Source of the DNA: Cellulomonas sp. 73-145
GTDB taxonomy: Bacteria; Actinomycetota; Actinomycetes; Actinomycetales; Cellulomonadaceae
Direction of reading: 5' to 3'
Assembly (NCBI GenBank): GCA_001898185.1
Contig: MKTI01000006.1
Span: 248,001-312,000 of the forward strand
Length of the DNA stretch: 64,000 bases
The notes under the pieces were generated by a model. It was not told where the DNA came from and did no database searches. It saw nothing but the letters and a program-made list of their open reading frames with translations. Positions 38,642-46,772 of the stretch are shown piece after piece. The position numbers and the translations under genes are program-made. The stretch's first letter is position 1. The number at the start of each line of letters is the position of its first letter.

Positions 38642-40756
38642 TCAGCCGAGCTGGACCTCGGTGAGCTCGACGCGGAACGAGCCGTCCGGCATGCTCGGCA
38701 GCTCCGTGAACCACAGGCTCAGGGTGCTGGTCGCCGTGGGCGGCTTCAGCGTGAAGGCGGCGTTGCCCGAGAGCGGGCCGGAGGCGAGCACCGTGCCACC
38801 GCCGGGGTTCGAGGCATCGGTCGCACGGATCTCCACCGTGCCGCCGGTGCCGTTGGTGTGCAGCGTCACGGACGACACGGTGGTCGCCTGCTTCAGCGTG
38901 ATGACGTAGCCGATGCCCTGCTTGAGGCCGCCGAAGTTACCCGACTTGTACGTGCGCGACACCCAGAAGGTCGAGGGGTCGCCGTCGAACGCCTTGGCGA
39001 CCGCCTCCGGGTGGTCACCCTCCGTGCCGTTCGCGTCGACGGAGGCTCCCGAGGCGATCACGGGCGCCCCGCCGGCGGGAGCGGCCGAGGCGCTGGAGGA
39101 GGCGGACGGGGTGCCGGACCCGGAGGCGCTCGCGCTCGGGCTCGCCGAGTGCGAGTGGGAGGCGGTACCGGCGCCGCCGCGGGCCGACGGGCCGCTGAGC
39201 AGCGACTTCGCCGCGAACGCGACACCGATGATCACCAGCAGCACGACGACGGCGAGCACGATCACCGTCGGGTCGAACCGGCGCCGTCCGACCGGCTCCT
39301 CGCGGACCCGTCCGAAGTCGAAGGGGTCGTCGTCCCGGACCTCCGGCTCGCGCAGCACCGCGGGCGGCACCGCGGCCGGTGCGACCGCGGGGGGCACGGC
39401 GGGAGGTAGCGGTGCGGGGCCGCGGCCGCTGGCGGGACCGGCGGCAGCTGCCGCGACGGGTGGGGTTGCCGCCGGCACGGGCCGCTGCGGTGCCGTCGCT
39501 CGCAGCGCCTCGGACGACGTGCGCACCGGGGGCTGGTTCGCCGTAGCCGGCGGGGGCGGGAACGCCGGCGGCGTCGTCGTCGCGGGCGTCATCGGCCGAG
39601 TCTCCGCGGCTGCGGCCGCCCCCGTCGCAGCGGCACCCGGCTCGGGGAACGGCGGACGTGCGGGCGGTGCCGCCGACGCGGCGAACGACGGAGGCTGCTG
39701 CCCGACCGCCGGGAAGGCGCTGGTGCGACCCGGTGCCGCGGGCGGCGGCGTGCCGGGGCGGTTGGTCCCCGCGCTGCTCTGGCTGAAGGCGCTGCGGACG
39801 GACTGCCGCTGGACCTGGGGCGGCGGGCCACCGGCCACCGGCCCCTCGGCATCCGGCACCGCCGCAGCGGCTGCGGCCGCACCGGCGAACGCACCCGCCG
39901 CGGCCGCTCCGGCGGCGCCGAGGTGCCCCGAGGGCCGGCTGATGCGGATCTCACCCCAGGGCTCGAGCTCGCGCACCACCTCGGCCGGGCTGTGCGGACC
40001 GTCGTCGTACGGGCCCAGCGTCACCGAGCAGAGCGTGTCGAGGTCCGCGGGGACCGCGGTGACCAGGTCGGCCGGCGGGACGGGCACGCCGTCGACCACG
40101 GGCGCGACGGGCAGGCCGTCGGCGGCGGCGGCCGGACCCGGCCAGCGTCCCGTCAGGGCCGTGTACAGCAGCCGCACCAGGTCGACGGCGTCGGCCCGGC
40201 TGGTGCTGCGCGCGTCGCCCTCGACCCGACCGAGCAGGGCGGCGTCCAGGGCGAGCCCGGACACGAGCACCCGACCGTCGTCCGCGACGCAGATCGCCGA
40301 CGGGCGCAGCGCCTGGTGGTGCACGCCGCGGCGCCGCGCGACCTCGAGCGCCGCCGACGCCTCGCCGATCACGGCACGGGCCTGGTCGGCGGTCAAGGGC
40401 TCGCGGACGACCAGCTGGGCGAGCGACGGACCGGACACCTGCTCGGTGACCACGTAGCCGAGCCCGTCGTGCGTGCCGACGTCGAGCACGCGCAGCAGCC
40501 GGGGATCGGTGACCAGCGCCGCGCGCCGGGCCGCGTCGAGCCCGGCCGTCGACGACTCGGGGGCCAGCACCTGGGCCCGCACGGGTCTGTCGAGGATCTC
40601 GTCGACCGCCGCCCACGTCTGCAGGACGGGGACGGTGGACGGCTGGGGCTCGAGCACGCGGTAGCGCCCGGCGAGCAGAGTTCCTCGTCCGACCTGGTCC
40701 ACGCGCAGCTCCCGCACCATCGGCAGGGACGTCCGGCGGGCGCCGGACACGTGCAT
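38642..40756 (-). CDS. Transmembrane pseudokinase with discoidin-like C-terminus, next to MurJ
   Basis: 704 aa. Residues about 27-265 follow the Ser/Thr kinase fold (GTLLAGRYRVLEP, LLRVLDVGTHDGLGYVVTEQVSGPSLAQLV), but the catalytic residues are lost: the VAIK lysine is Gln (VRAQVL), HRD is HHQ and DFG is SGL. A long Pro/Ala-rich linker, one transmembrane segment (VIVLAVVVLLVIIGVAFAAKSLL) and an extracellular galactose-binding/discoidin-like domain follow (DGDPSTFWVSRTYK, LHTNGTGGTVEIRA). In Mycobacterium the equivalent pseudokinase region is fused to MurJ and binds FhaA; here it is a separate gene just downstream of murJ. It starts 1 base after the murJ stop. Confidence 0.85.
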   Translation of the reverse strand: MHVSGARRTSLPMVRELRVDQVGRGTLLAGRYRVLEPQPSTVPVLQTWAAVDEILDRPVRAQVLAPESSTAGLDAARRAALVTDPRLLRVLDVGTHDGLGYVVTEQVSGPSLAQLVVREPLTADQARAVIGEASAALEVARRRGVHHQALRPSAICVADDGRVLVSGLALDAALLGRVEGDARSTSRADAVDLVRLLYTALTGRWPGPAAAADGLPVAPVVDGVPVPPADLVTAVPADLDTLCSVTLGPYDDGPHSPAEVVRELEPWGEIRISRPSGHLGAAGAAAAGAFAGAAAAAAAVPDAEGPVAGGPPPQVQRQSVRSAFSQSSAGTNRPGTPPPAAPGRTSAFPAVGQQPPSFAASAAPPARPPFPEPGAAATGAAAAAETRPMTPATTTPPAFPPPPATANQPPVRTSSEALRATAPQRPVPAATPPVAAAAAGPASGRGPAPLPPAVPPAVAPAAVPPAVLREPEVRDDDPFDFGRVREEPVGRRRFDPTVIVLAVVVLLVIIGVAFAAKSLLSGPSARGGAGTASHSHSASPSASASGSGTPSASSSASAAPAGGAPVIASGASVDANGTEGDHPEAVAKAFDGDPSTFWVSRTYKSGNFGGLKQGIGYVITLKQATTVSSVTLHTNGTGGTVEIRATDASNPGGGTVLASGPLSGNAAFTLKPPTATSTLSLWFTELPSMPDGSFRVELTEVQLG

Positions 40757-40757
40757 G

Positions 40758-42431
40758 CTAGTCGGGACGCCCCGGCCGTCGCCCCGGGAACCGGGCGAGC
40801 ACCGACCGCACGGGGCCGGCGAGGACCTCGAGCTCCGGGACGTGCATCGCCCGGAGCACCAGCACGTAGACGGTCACCATCGCCCCGCCGACCACGACGC
40901 ACTTCGCCAGCGCCGCGACCAGGGACATCTGCGCGCCCGCGCCGAGCAGCAGCAGCAGCGGCACGCCGACGGCCAGCGCGGCCGCCGAGGCGAGGGTGGC
41001 GCGCAGGTGCAGCCGGAGCACCCGCGACCCGTCGAAGCTGCCGATCAGCCAGTGCACGTGCCGCAGCGCCATCAGCGAGCCGATCACGTAGGAGAGGCTG
41101 ACGGCCAGCGCCGAGACGGCCACCCACCACTGCGGCGGCGCAAGCAGCCAGCCGAGCAGGGTGCCGACGACGATGACCACCGCCATCACCACCTGCGGCG
41201 CCAGCATGCTGCGGGCGTCCTCGTAGGCGTAGTACACCCGCTGGCACATCGACCAGATGCCGAGCACCGGCAGGCCCAGGACCATCGCGACCGTGACGCC
41301 GCCCACCGCGGCGATCTCGCCCGGGTGGGGGTGCCAGATGATCAGGCGCACCACCGGCAGGGCGAGCAGCCCGAGGATCACCGTGGCGGGGATGGTGAAC
41401 AGGCCGAGCGCGCGCAGGCCGGTGGACAGCGTGTCGCGCACACCGGCGCGGTCGCGGTCCGTCGCCTGGGCCGACAGGCGCGTGAACAGCGCCGTCATCA
41501 GCGAGACCGTCACCAGCGAGTGGGGAAGGATGAAGACGAGGAACGCGTAGTCGTACGCCGCGTTCCCCGCGACGCCGGTGGTCGACTGGACCGTGGCGAG
41601 CCCGTGAGCCCGTGCCAGCGCCGCCGCGGGTGCTGCGGACGCGATCCGGGACTGGACGATGAACGCGAGCTGGCCCACCCCGAGGCCGGCGAACGTCCAC
41701 ATCGCCACCGAGCCTGCCCGGCCGAGCCCGGTGCCGCGCACCCCCCACCGCAGCCGGAACCGCACGCCGGCCCTGGTCAGCGCGGGGAACAGCACCAGCG
41801 CCTGCGCCACGATGCCGAGGGTGGCCGAGCCCGCCAGCACGGCGACCTTCGCGCCGCTCCAGCCGTCGGCGCTGCTCGACGAGCCGAACATGACGATGAA
41901 CAGACCACTGCCCGCGATGGCGACGATGTTGTTCACCACCGGTGCCCACATGTAGGGGCCGAACGACTCGCGGGCGTTGAGCACCTGCCCGAGCAGGCCG
42001 TACACGCCGTAGAAGAACAGCTGCGGGATGCACCAGTAGGCGAAGGTGGTGGCCAGCACCATCTGCTCCCGGTTGCCCGCGTCGGCGTACAGCAGCACCA
42101 GCAGCGGTGCGGCGATCGTCAGCAGCAGCGTGGTGCCGGCCAGCACGGCGAACCCGAGGGTGAGCAGCCGGTCGACGTACTGCTGGCCCGCCCGGCGCTT
42201 GTACGCCCGCACCAGCTGCGGCACCAGCACGGCGTTGAGAGCCCCGCCCGCGAGCAGCTGGTAGAGGATGTTCGGCAGCTTGTTGGCCACCGCGAACGCG
42301 TCCGCGGCCTGACCGGTGGCGCCGATGGCGGCCGCGAGGGCGATGCTGCGCAGCAGCCCGAGGGCACGCGACGCGGCGGTGCCGGAGCCCATCAGCGCGG
42401 AGGCGCGGCCGATGCTGGCCGACCGGCTCAC
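40758..42431 (-). CDS. murJ: Lipid II flippase MurJ
   Basis: 557-aa MATE/MOP-like integral membrane protein that flips lipid II across the membrane. It begins SIGRASALMGSGTAASRALGLLRSI, then GATGQAADAFAVANKLPNILYQLLAGGALNAVLVPQLVRA, which is the MurJ signature. About fourteen hydrophobic segments run to the end. It overlaps the DUF6049 stop by 4 bases and precedes the pseudokinase gene, so it lies within a DUF6049-murJ-pseudokinase operon. Confidence 0.96.
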   Translation of the reverse strand: MSRSASIGRASALMGSGTAASRALGLLRSIALAAAIGATGQAADAFAVANKLPNILYQLLAGGALNAVLVPQLVRAYKRRAGQQYVDRLLTLGFAVLAGTTLLLTIAAPLLVLLYADAGNREQMVLATTFAYWCIPQLFFYGVYGLLGQVLNARESFGPYMWAPVVNNIVAIAGSGLFIVMFGSSSSADGWSGAKVAVLAGSATLGIVAQALVLFPALTRAGVRFRLRWGVRGTGLGRAGSVAMWTFAGLGVGQLAFIVQSRIASAAPAAALARAHGLATVQSTTGVAGNAAYDYAFLVFILPHSLVTVSLMTALFTRLSAQATDRDRAGVRDTLSTGLRALGLFTIPATVILGLLALPVVRLIIWHPHPGEIAAVGGVTVAMVLGLPVLGIWSMCQRVYYAYEDARSMLAPQVVMAVVIVVGTLLGWLLAPPQWWVAVSALAVSLSYVIGSLMALRHVHWLIGSFDGSRVLRLHLRATLASAAALAVGVPLLLLLGAGAQMSLVAALAKCVVVGGAMVTVYVLVLRAMHVPELEVLAGPVRSVLARFPGRRPGRPD

Positions 42432-44674
42432 GACGGACGTCCGGGCGACACGTCGCCACCGAGCGGAGGCAGCGGGGGCGCCTCGTCCTCGGAGGTGCGC
42501 CGGGCACCGCGGCGGGCGCTCTGGCCCCGTCGCACGGTCCGCACGATGCCCAGCACCAGGCCGATCGCCAGCAGCGCACCGACCACGGCGGTGCCGACGT
42601 TCTCGACGGTGGGTGCCACCCGTGCCGTGAACTGGGCGCCGGTGCCGACCGGCTGTCCGGCGAGGTCCGTCACCTGCGCGTCGACGATCACCTCGCAGTT
42701 GGCCGCCGCGTGCAGCACGACGGGGACGCTCGCCTCCGCGCCAGCCGAGACGGTGACCGCATCGCTGGTGGCGGCACCCAGGCAGCTCTTGCGGGGGTGC
42801 ACCGCCACCCGGACGGTCACCGGGACGGGCAGGCCGTTGCGGACGGCGAAGCGGTAGGGCACCGATGCGCTGATCACGTTGAGGTTGCTGACCGGGGCCA
42901 GGGACAGGCCGCTGCGGCGGTCGTCGATCGCCTGGACCAGCCGTGCGGCCAGCGCGTCACGGTCGCCCGGCGAGGAGCGCCAGGCGACGGAGAGGGGGGT
43001 CAGCGCCTCGTCGTCCACCCCGGCGAGCAGCGTGTCCGGCTCCTGCGTGATGCTGGCGAACGCCCGGGTGGTGGTGCGTGCGGTGGCCAGCGCCTGCACG
43101 GTGGCGGGTGCGAGCTCGTCCGGCGCCGACGCGCTGGCCGGCAGCGGGGCGCGCTTGCTGCGGTCGTCGGGGTTGCCGAGCGCCGTGCTGACCGGCTCGA
43201 GGCGGCTCCACGGCGAGCTGGACAGGGCGGCGAGCACCGCCTGGGCGGTGGTCGGGTCGGGGCTCCAGTCGCGGGACGGGGCGACGAGCACGTCGCGCGG
43301 CTCGCTGGAGCCGGTGCGGGTCAGCAGCGCCAGCTCCGCGAGCGTGCGCTGGACGGCGGTGGCCGCCGTGCTGCCCGGCTCCACCGACTCCGGGTCGGTC
43401 AGCAGGGAGGTCAGCACGTCGTCGGGCACCAGCGCCGTCATCGTCCCGGTCGCCGTCTTCACGTCGGCACGGGCGGTGGTCGCGACGCCGCCGACGCTCT
43501 GCAGCGACTGCGGGCCGACGACGACGGCCGCGGCGCCCACCGTGCGCGCCAGCCCGAGCGTGCTGGTGTCCACCGCACCGGGACCCGCCCACAGCACGTC
43601 GGTACGGGCCGTCTGCCCACCGATCCCCACGTCGGAGGACAGCTGCTGCGCGGTCCGGAGCAGGTCGGCGCCGTTCCCGTGCGCGACCGTCGCGAGGTCG
43701 GGGTCCGACCAGGGCAGCGCGAACGTCTCCCGGCCGGACAGCGCCGTCCCGAGGTCGCTCGCCCAGGCGCGCGCGTGCGCGCCCGAGACCTGCGCGTCCG
43801 CGACCAGCGCGGGGTCGACGGCCAGGCCCAGGTCGGGAGAGCTGCGGGCGAGGTCGAGCACCGCCCGCAGCCGACCGCCCGCGGTGGTCAGCCGCTCCAG
43901 GGCGGCCTGCTCGGCCGCGCTCGGCGCCACCGCCACCGAGCTGGGAGTCGATGCGGTCCCGCTCGGGCTCGGCTGCGGGGTCGCACCGGCCGTGGCACCG
44001 CTCGTCGACGCCCCGGTCGCTCCCGGTGTCGCACCGGCGTTGGCGCCGCCCGCGACAGTCGGCGTGCGCGCGGGGCCGGTCAGCGGCAGCAGCACGGACA
44101 CCCGCGCCTGCGGCACCGTGCCGTCCGGCAGCCACAGCGCGAACGTGCGCGCCGTGCCCGCGCGGTCACCGCCGTCGTCGGTGACGTCCACGGACAGGCC
44201 CCGGGGACCCCAGCCGCTCGAGACGTTGTTCAGCCCGATCGCCGACGCCGGGACGGTCAGGTCGACGTTCAGCTGCGCACCGGGCGCCAACGCCCCGGGG
44301 TGCACCGTGGTCAGCCGGACGCCGACGACGCCGCTGGAGCGGTCGATCCAGGACGACAGCTCGGCGCGGGTCGTCGGCCGCAGCCGGTTGATCCGCAGCG
44401 CGACCGTGGGGTCCGCGATGCCCGCCGAGCCGGTGTTCCGCAGCGTCACGCTGACGGTGAGGTCGTCGCCCGGCCGCAGCACCGTGGGCATCACCCGCTG
44501 GATCGAGACCGACACCGGCAGGTCCGTGTCGAGCGCCGACGCGCTCGGGCTGGGCGAGCCGCTCGCCGCGACAGCCGGCGCACCCCCGAAGACCCAGGTC
44601 GACGCGATGAGCAGCACCGCGAGCAGCACGACGGGCGTGGCGCGGGCGGGTGCGCGCCGGACGGGCCGGCTCAT
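42428..44674 (-). CDS. DUF6049 family secreted/membrane protein
   Basis: 748 aa. A signal peptide (RATPVVLLAVLLIASTWVFGGAPAVAA) leads into an Ig-like NPCBM-type beta region (VMPTVLRPGDDLTVSVTLRNTG) and a large region containing a Pro/Gly/Ala/Thr-rich linker. A C-terminal transmembrane segment (VGTAVVGALLAIGLVLGIVRTVRR) precedes a short charged tail. Actinobacterial proteins of this type sit between Nudix and murJ genes and are probably envelope-linked; function is unknown. Start overlaps the Nudix stop by 4 bases. Confidence 0.88.
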   Translation of the reverse strand: MSRPVRRAPARATPVVLLAVLLIASTWVFGGAPAVAASGSPSPSASALDTDLPVSVSIQRVMPTVLRPGDDLTVSVTLRNTGSAGIADPTVALRINRLRPTTRAELSSWIDRSSGVVGVRLTTVHPGALAPGAQLNVDLTVPASAIGLNNVSSGWGPRGLSVDVTDDGGDRAGTARTFALWLPDGTVPQARVSVLLPLTGPARTPTVAGGANAGATPGATGASTSGATAGATPQPSPSGTASTPSSVAVAPSAAEQAALERLTTAGGRLRAVLDLARSSPDLGLAVDPALVADAQVSGAHARAWASDLGTALSGRETFALPWSDPDLATVAHGNGADLLRTAQQLSSDVGIGGQTARTDVLWAGPGAVDTSTLGLARTVGAAAVVVGPQSLQSVGGVATTARADVKTATGTMTALVPDDVLTSLLTDPESVEPGSTAATAVQRTLAELALLTRTGSSEPRDVLVAPSRDWSPDPTTAQAVLAALSSSPWSRLEPVSTALGNPDDRSKRAPLPASASAPDELAPATVQALATARTTTRAFASITQEPDTLLAGVDDEALTPLSVAWRSSPGDRDALAARLVQAIDDRRSGLSLAPVSNLNVISASVPYRFAVRNGLPVPVTVRVAVHPRKSCLGAATSDAVTVSAGAEASVPVVLHAAANCEVIVDAQVTDLAGQPVGTGAQFTARVAPTVENVGTAVVGALLAIGLVLGIVRTVRRGQSARRGARRTSEDEAPPLPPLGGDVSPGRPS

Positions 44675-45225
44675 GCCTCGTCGGCGAGCACCGCGCAGGC
44701 CGCCTCGGCGAGCCGGCGCTCGTTCGGGTACGCCAGCCGGGCCGGCAGCGCTCCGACGGCCACCCAGGCGACGTCCTCAGCCTCGCCGTCGGGGTCGCCC
44801 TCGACGGACAGCTCCCCGCTGATCGCGCCGAGCAGGAAGTGGTGCACCACCTTGTGCACGCGACGGTCCTCGCCGCTGAACCAGTAGTCGATCACGCCGA
44901 GCCGCCGCAGCACCCGGCCGGTGATGCCGGTCTCCTCGGCGATCTCCCGGACGGCGGCCTGCTCCGGTGTCTCGTCACCTTCGAGGTGACCCTTCGGCAG
45001 GCACCACTCGAGCCGTCCGGCACGGTTGCGGCGCGCGATGACGGCCGCGTGGAACAGGCCGTTGCGGCGCAGCACCACCAAGCCGCCCGCGGAGGTCTCG
45101 TCCACCACCGGGAGCGGGGTGCTCACCGCTCGGACAGGGGTGGTGCTGGGATCGATGCGCAGCCGGTGCCCGCCGGGCGGGGCCGGCACCCGCCCCGAGG
45201 CGTGACCTTCGGCGGCGGCGGACAT
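44671..45225 (-). CDS. Nudix hydrolase
   Basis: 184 aa. The Nudix box is intact: GHLEGDETPEQAAVREIAEETG (G-x5-E-x7-REU-x-EE-x-GU). The flanking region WCLPKGH and VIDYWFSGEDRRVHKVVHHFLL are common in MutT/AP4A-type enzymes. A Pro/Gly/His-rich N-terminal stretch of 35 residues precedes the domain. It begins the block with DUF6049 and murJ and is divergent from the CCA-adding enzyme gene. Substrate unknown. Confidence 0.93.
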   Translation of the reverse strand: MSAAAEGHASGRVPAPPGGHRLRIDPSTTPVRAVSTPLPVVDETSAGGLVVLRRNGLFHAAVIARRNRAGRLEWCLPKGHLEGDETPEQAAVREIAEETGITGRVLRRLGVIDYWFSGEDRRVHKVVHHFLLGAISGELSVEGDPDGEAEDVAWVAVGALPARLAYPNERRLAEAACAVLADEA

Positions 45226-45296
45226 GCCGACACTGTAACGACTCGGGCACGGCGCCCCGGTCCGGGCGGTCCGCCCCGGTCTGGCAGGCTTGCCGG

Positions 45297-46772
45297 GTGC
45301 CGATCGACCGCCCGAACCCCGACGAGGCCGCCCTGCAGCGGCGTGCCCTGGCGTCGCTCGCGCAGCTGGCGCCCGACGCCGTGGCCCTGGGCCGTCGGTT
45401 CGCGGACGCGGGTCACGAGCTGGCGCTGGTCGGCGGCCCCGTGCGCGACGCGTTCCTCGGCCGCGTCAGCGCCGACCTGGACTTCGCCACCTCGGCACGG
45501 CCCGACGAGTCCGAGCGGATCCTGTCCGGCTGGGGCGATGCCCACTGGGACATCGGCAAGCGGTTCGGCACGCTGGGTGCGCGCCGGTTCGGTCGCGGTG
45601 GCTCGTCGGACGTCGTCGTCGAGGTGACCACCTACCGCACGGACGCCTACGACCCGACGTCCCGCAAGCCCGCCGTCGAGTTCGGCGACACGCTCGAGGG
45701 CGACCTGTCACGCCGGGACTTCACCGTGAACGCGATGGCGGTGCGGGTGCCGGACCTGCAGTTCGTCGACCCGTTCGACGGGCTGGGCGACCTGGCGCGG
45801 CGCGTGCTGCGGACACCGGTCGACCCCGAGCAGTCGTTCGACGACGACCCGCTCCGCATGATGCGAGCCGCGCGCTTCGTCGCCCAGCTCGGGTTCGGCA
45901 TCGACGACGCCGCGCGGGCCGCGACCGTCGCGATGGCCGAGCGGCTGTCGATCGTCTCGGCGGAGCGGGTGCGCGACGAGCTGGTCAAGCTGCTGCTGTC
46001 CGACCACCCGCGTGACGGCCTGCAGGTGCTGGTCGGCACGGGCCTGGCCGACCAGGTGCTGCCCGAGCTGTCCGCCCTGCGCCTGGAGATCGACGAGCAC
46101 CACCGCCACAAGGACGTGTACGAGCACTCGCTGACCGTCCTGGAGAAGGCGATCGCCCTGGAGACCGGCCCGGACGGCGCGGTACCCGGTCCCGACCTGG
46201 TGCTGCGGCTCGCCGCGCTGCTGCACGACGTGGGCAAGCCGCGCACCCGCCGGTTCGAGCAGGGTGGCGGCGTCAGCTTCCACCACCACGAGGTGGTCGG
46301 CGCCAAGCTGGTCGCCAAGCGGCTCGCAGCCCTGCACTTCGACAAGCAGACGGTGCACGACGTCGCCCGGCTGACGGAGCTGCACCTGCGGTTCCACGGC
46401 TACGGGGACGCGGGCTGGACCGACTCGGCCGTGCGCCGCTACGTCACGGACGCCGGCCCGCTGCTCGAGCGCCTGCACCGCCTGACCCGGTCGGACTGCA
46501 CCACGCGGAACGCGCGCAAGGCGGCGCGCCTCTCCGCCGCGTACGACGACCTGGAGGAACGGATCGGCCGCCTGGCCGAGGCGGAGGAGCTCGCCTCGAT
46601 CCGGCCCGACCTGGACGGCACGCAGATCATGCAGGCGCTGGGCATCGGACCGGGCCGGGACGTCGGCGAGGCGTACCGCTACCTGCTCGAGCTGCGGATG
46701 GACCGCGGTCCGCTCGGTGCCGACGCGGCGCGCGAGGAGCTGCTCCGCTGGTGGGCGGCTCGTCAGGGCTGA
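45297..46772 (+). CDS. CCA tRNA nucleotidyltransferase
   Basis: 491-aa enzyme that adds CCA to tRNA 3' ends. It is essential here if, as in the two tRNAs of this window, CCA is not encoded. Class II nucleotidyltransferase motifs: LALVGGPVRDAFLG and DLDFATSARPDE, then LEGDLSRRDFTVNAMAV and DDPLRMMRAARF. The HD domain follows with LAALLHDVGKPRTR and HHHEVVGAKL. GTG start at 45297. Its stop overlaps the convergent LOV-PP2C gene by 10 bases. Confidence 0.96.
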   Translation: MPIDRPNPDEAALQRRALASLAQLAPDAVALGRRFADAGHELALVGGPVRDAFLGRVSADLDFATSARPDESERILSGWGDAHWDIGKRFGTLGARRFGRGGSSDVVVEVTTYRTDAYDPTSRKPAVEFGDTLEGDLSRRDFTVNAMAVRVPDLQFVDPFDGLGDLARRVLRTPVDPEQSFDDDPLRMMRAARFVAQLGFGIDDAARAATVAMAERLSIVSAERVRDELVKLLLSDHPRDGLQVLVGTGLADQVLPELSALRLEIDEHHRHKDVYEHSLTVLEKAIALETGPDGAVPGPDLVLRLAALLHDVGKPRTRRFEQGGGVSFHHHEVVGAKLVAKRLAALHFDKQTVHDVARLTELHLRFHGYGDAGWTDSAVRRYVTDAGPLLERLHRLTRSDCTTRNARKAARLSAAYDDLEERIGRLAEAEELASIRPDLDGTQIMQALGIGPGRDVGEAYRYLLELRMDRGPLGADAAREELLRWWAARQG

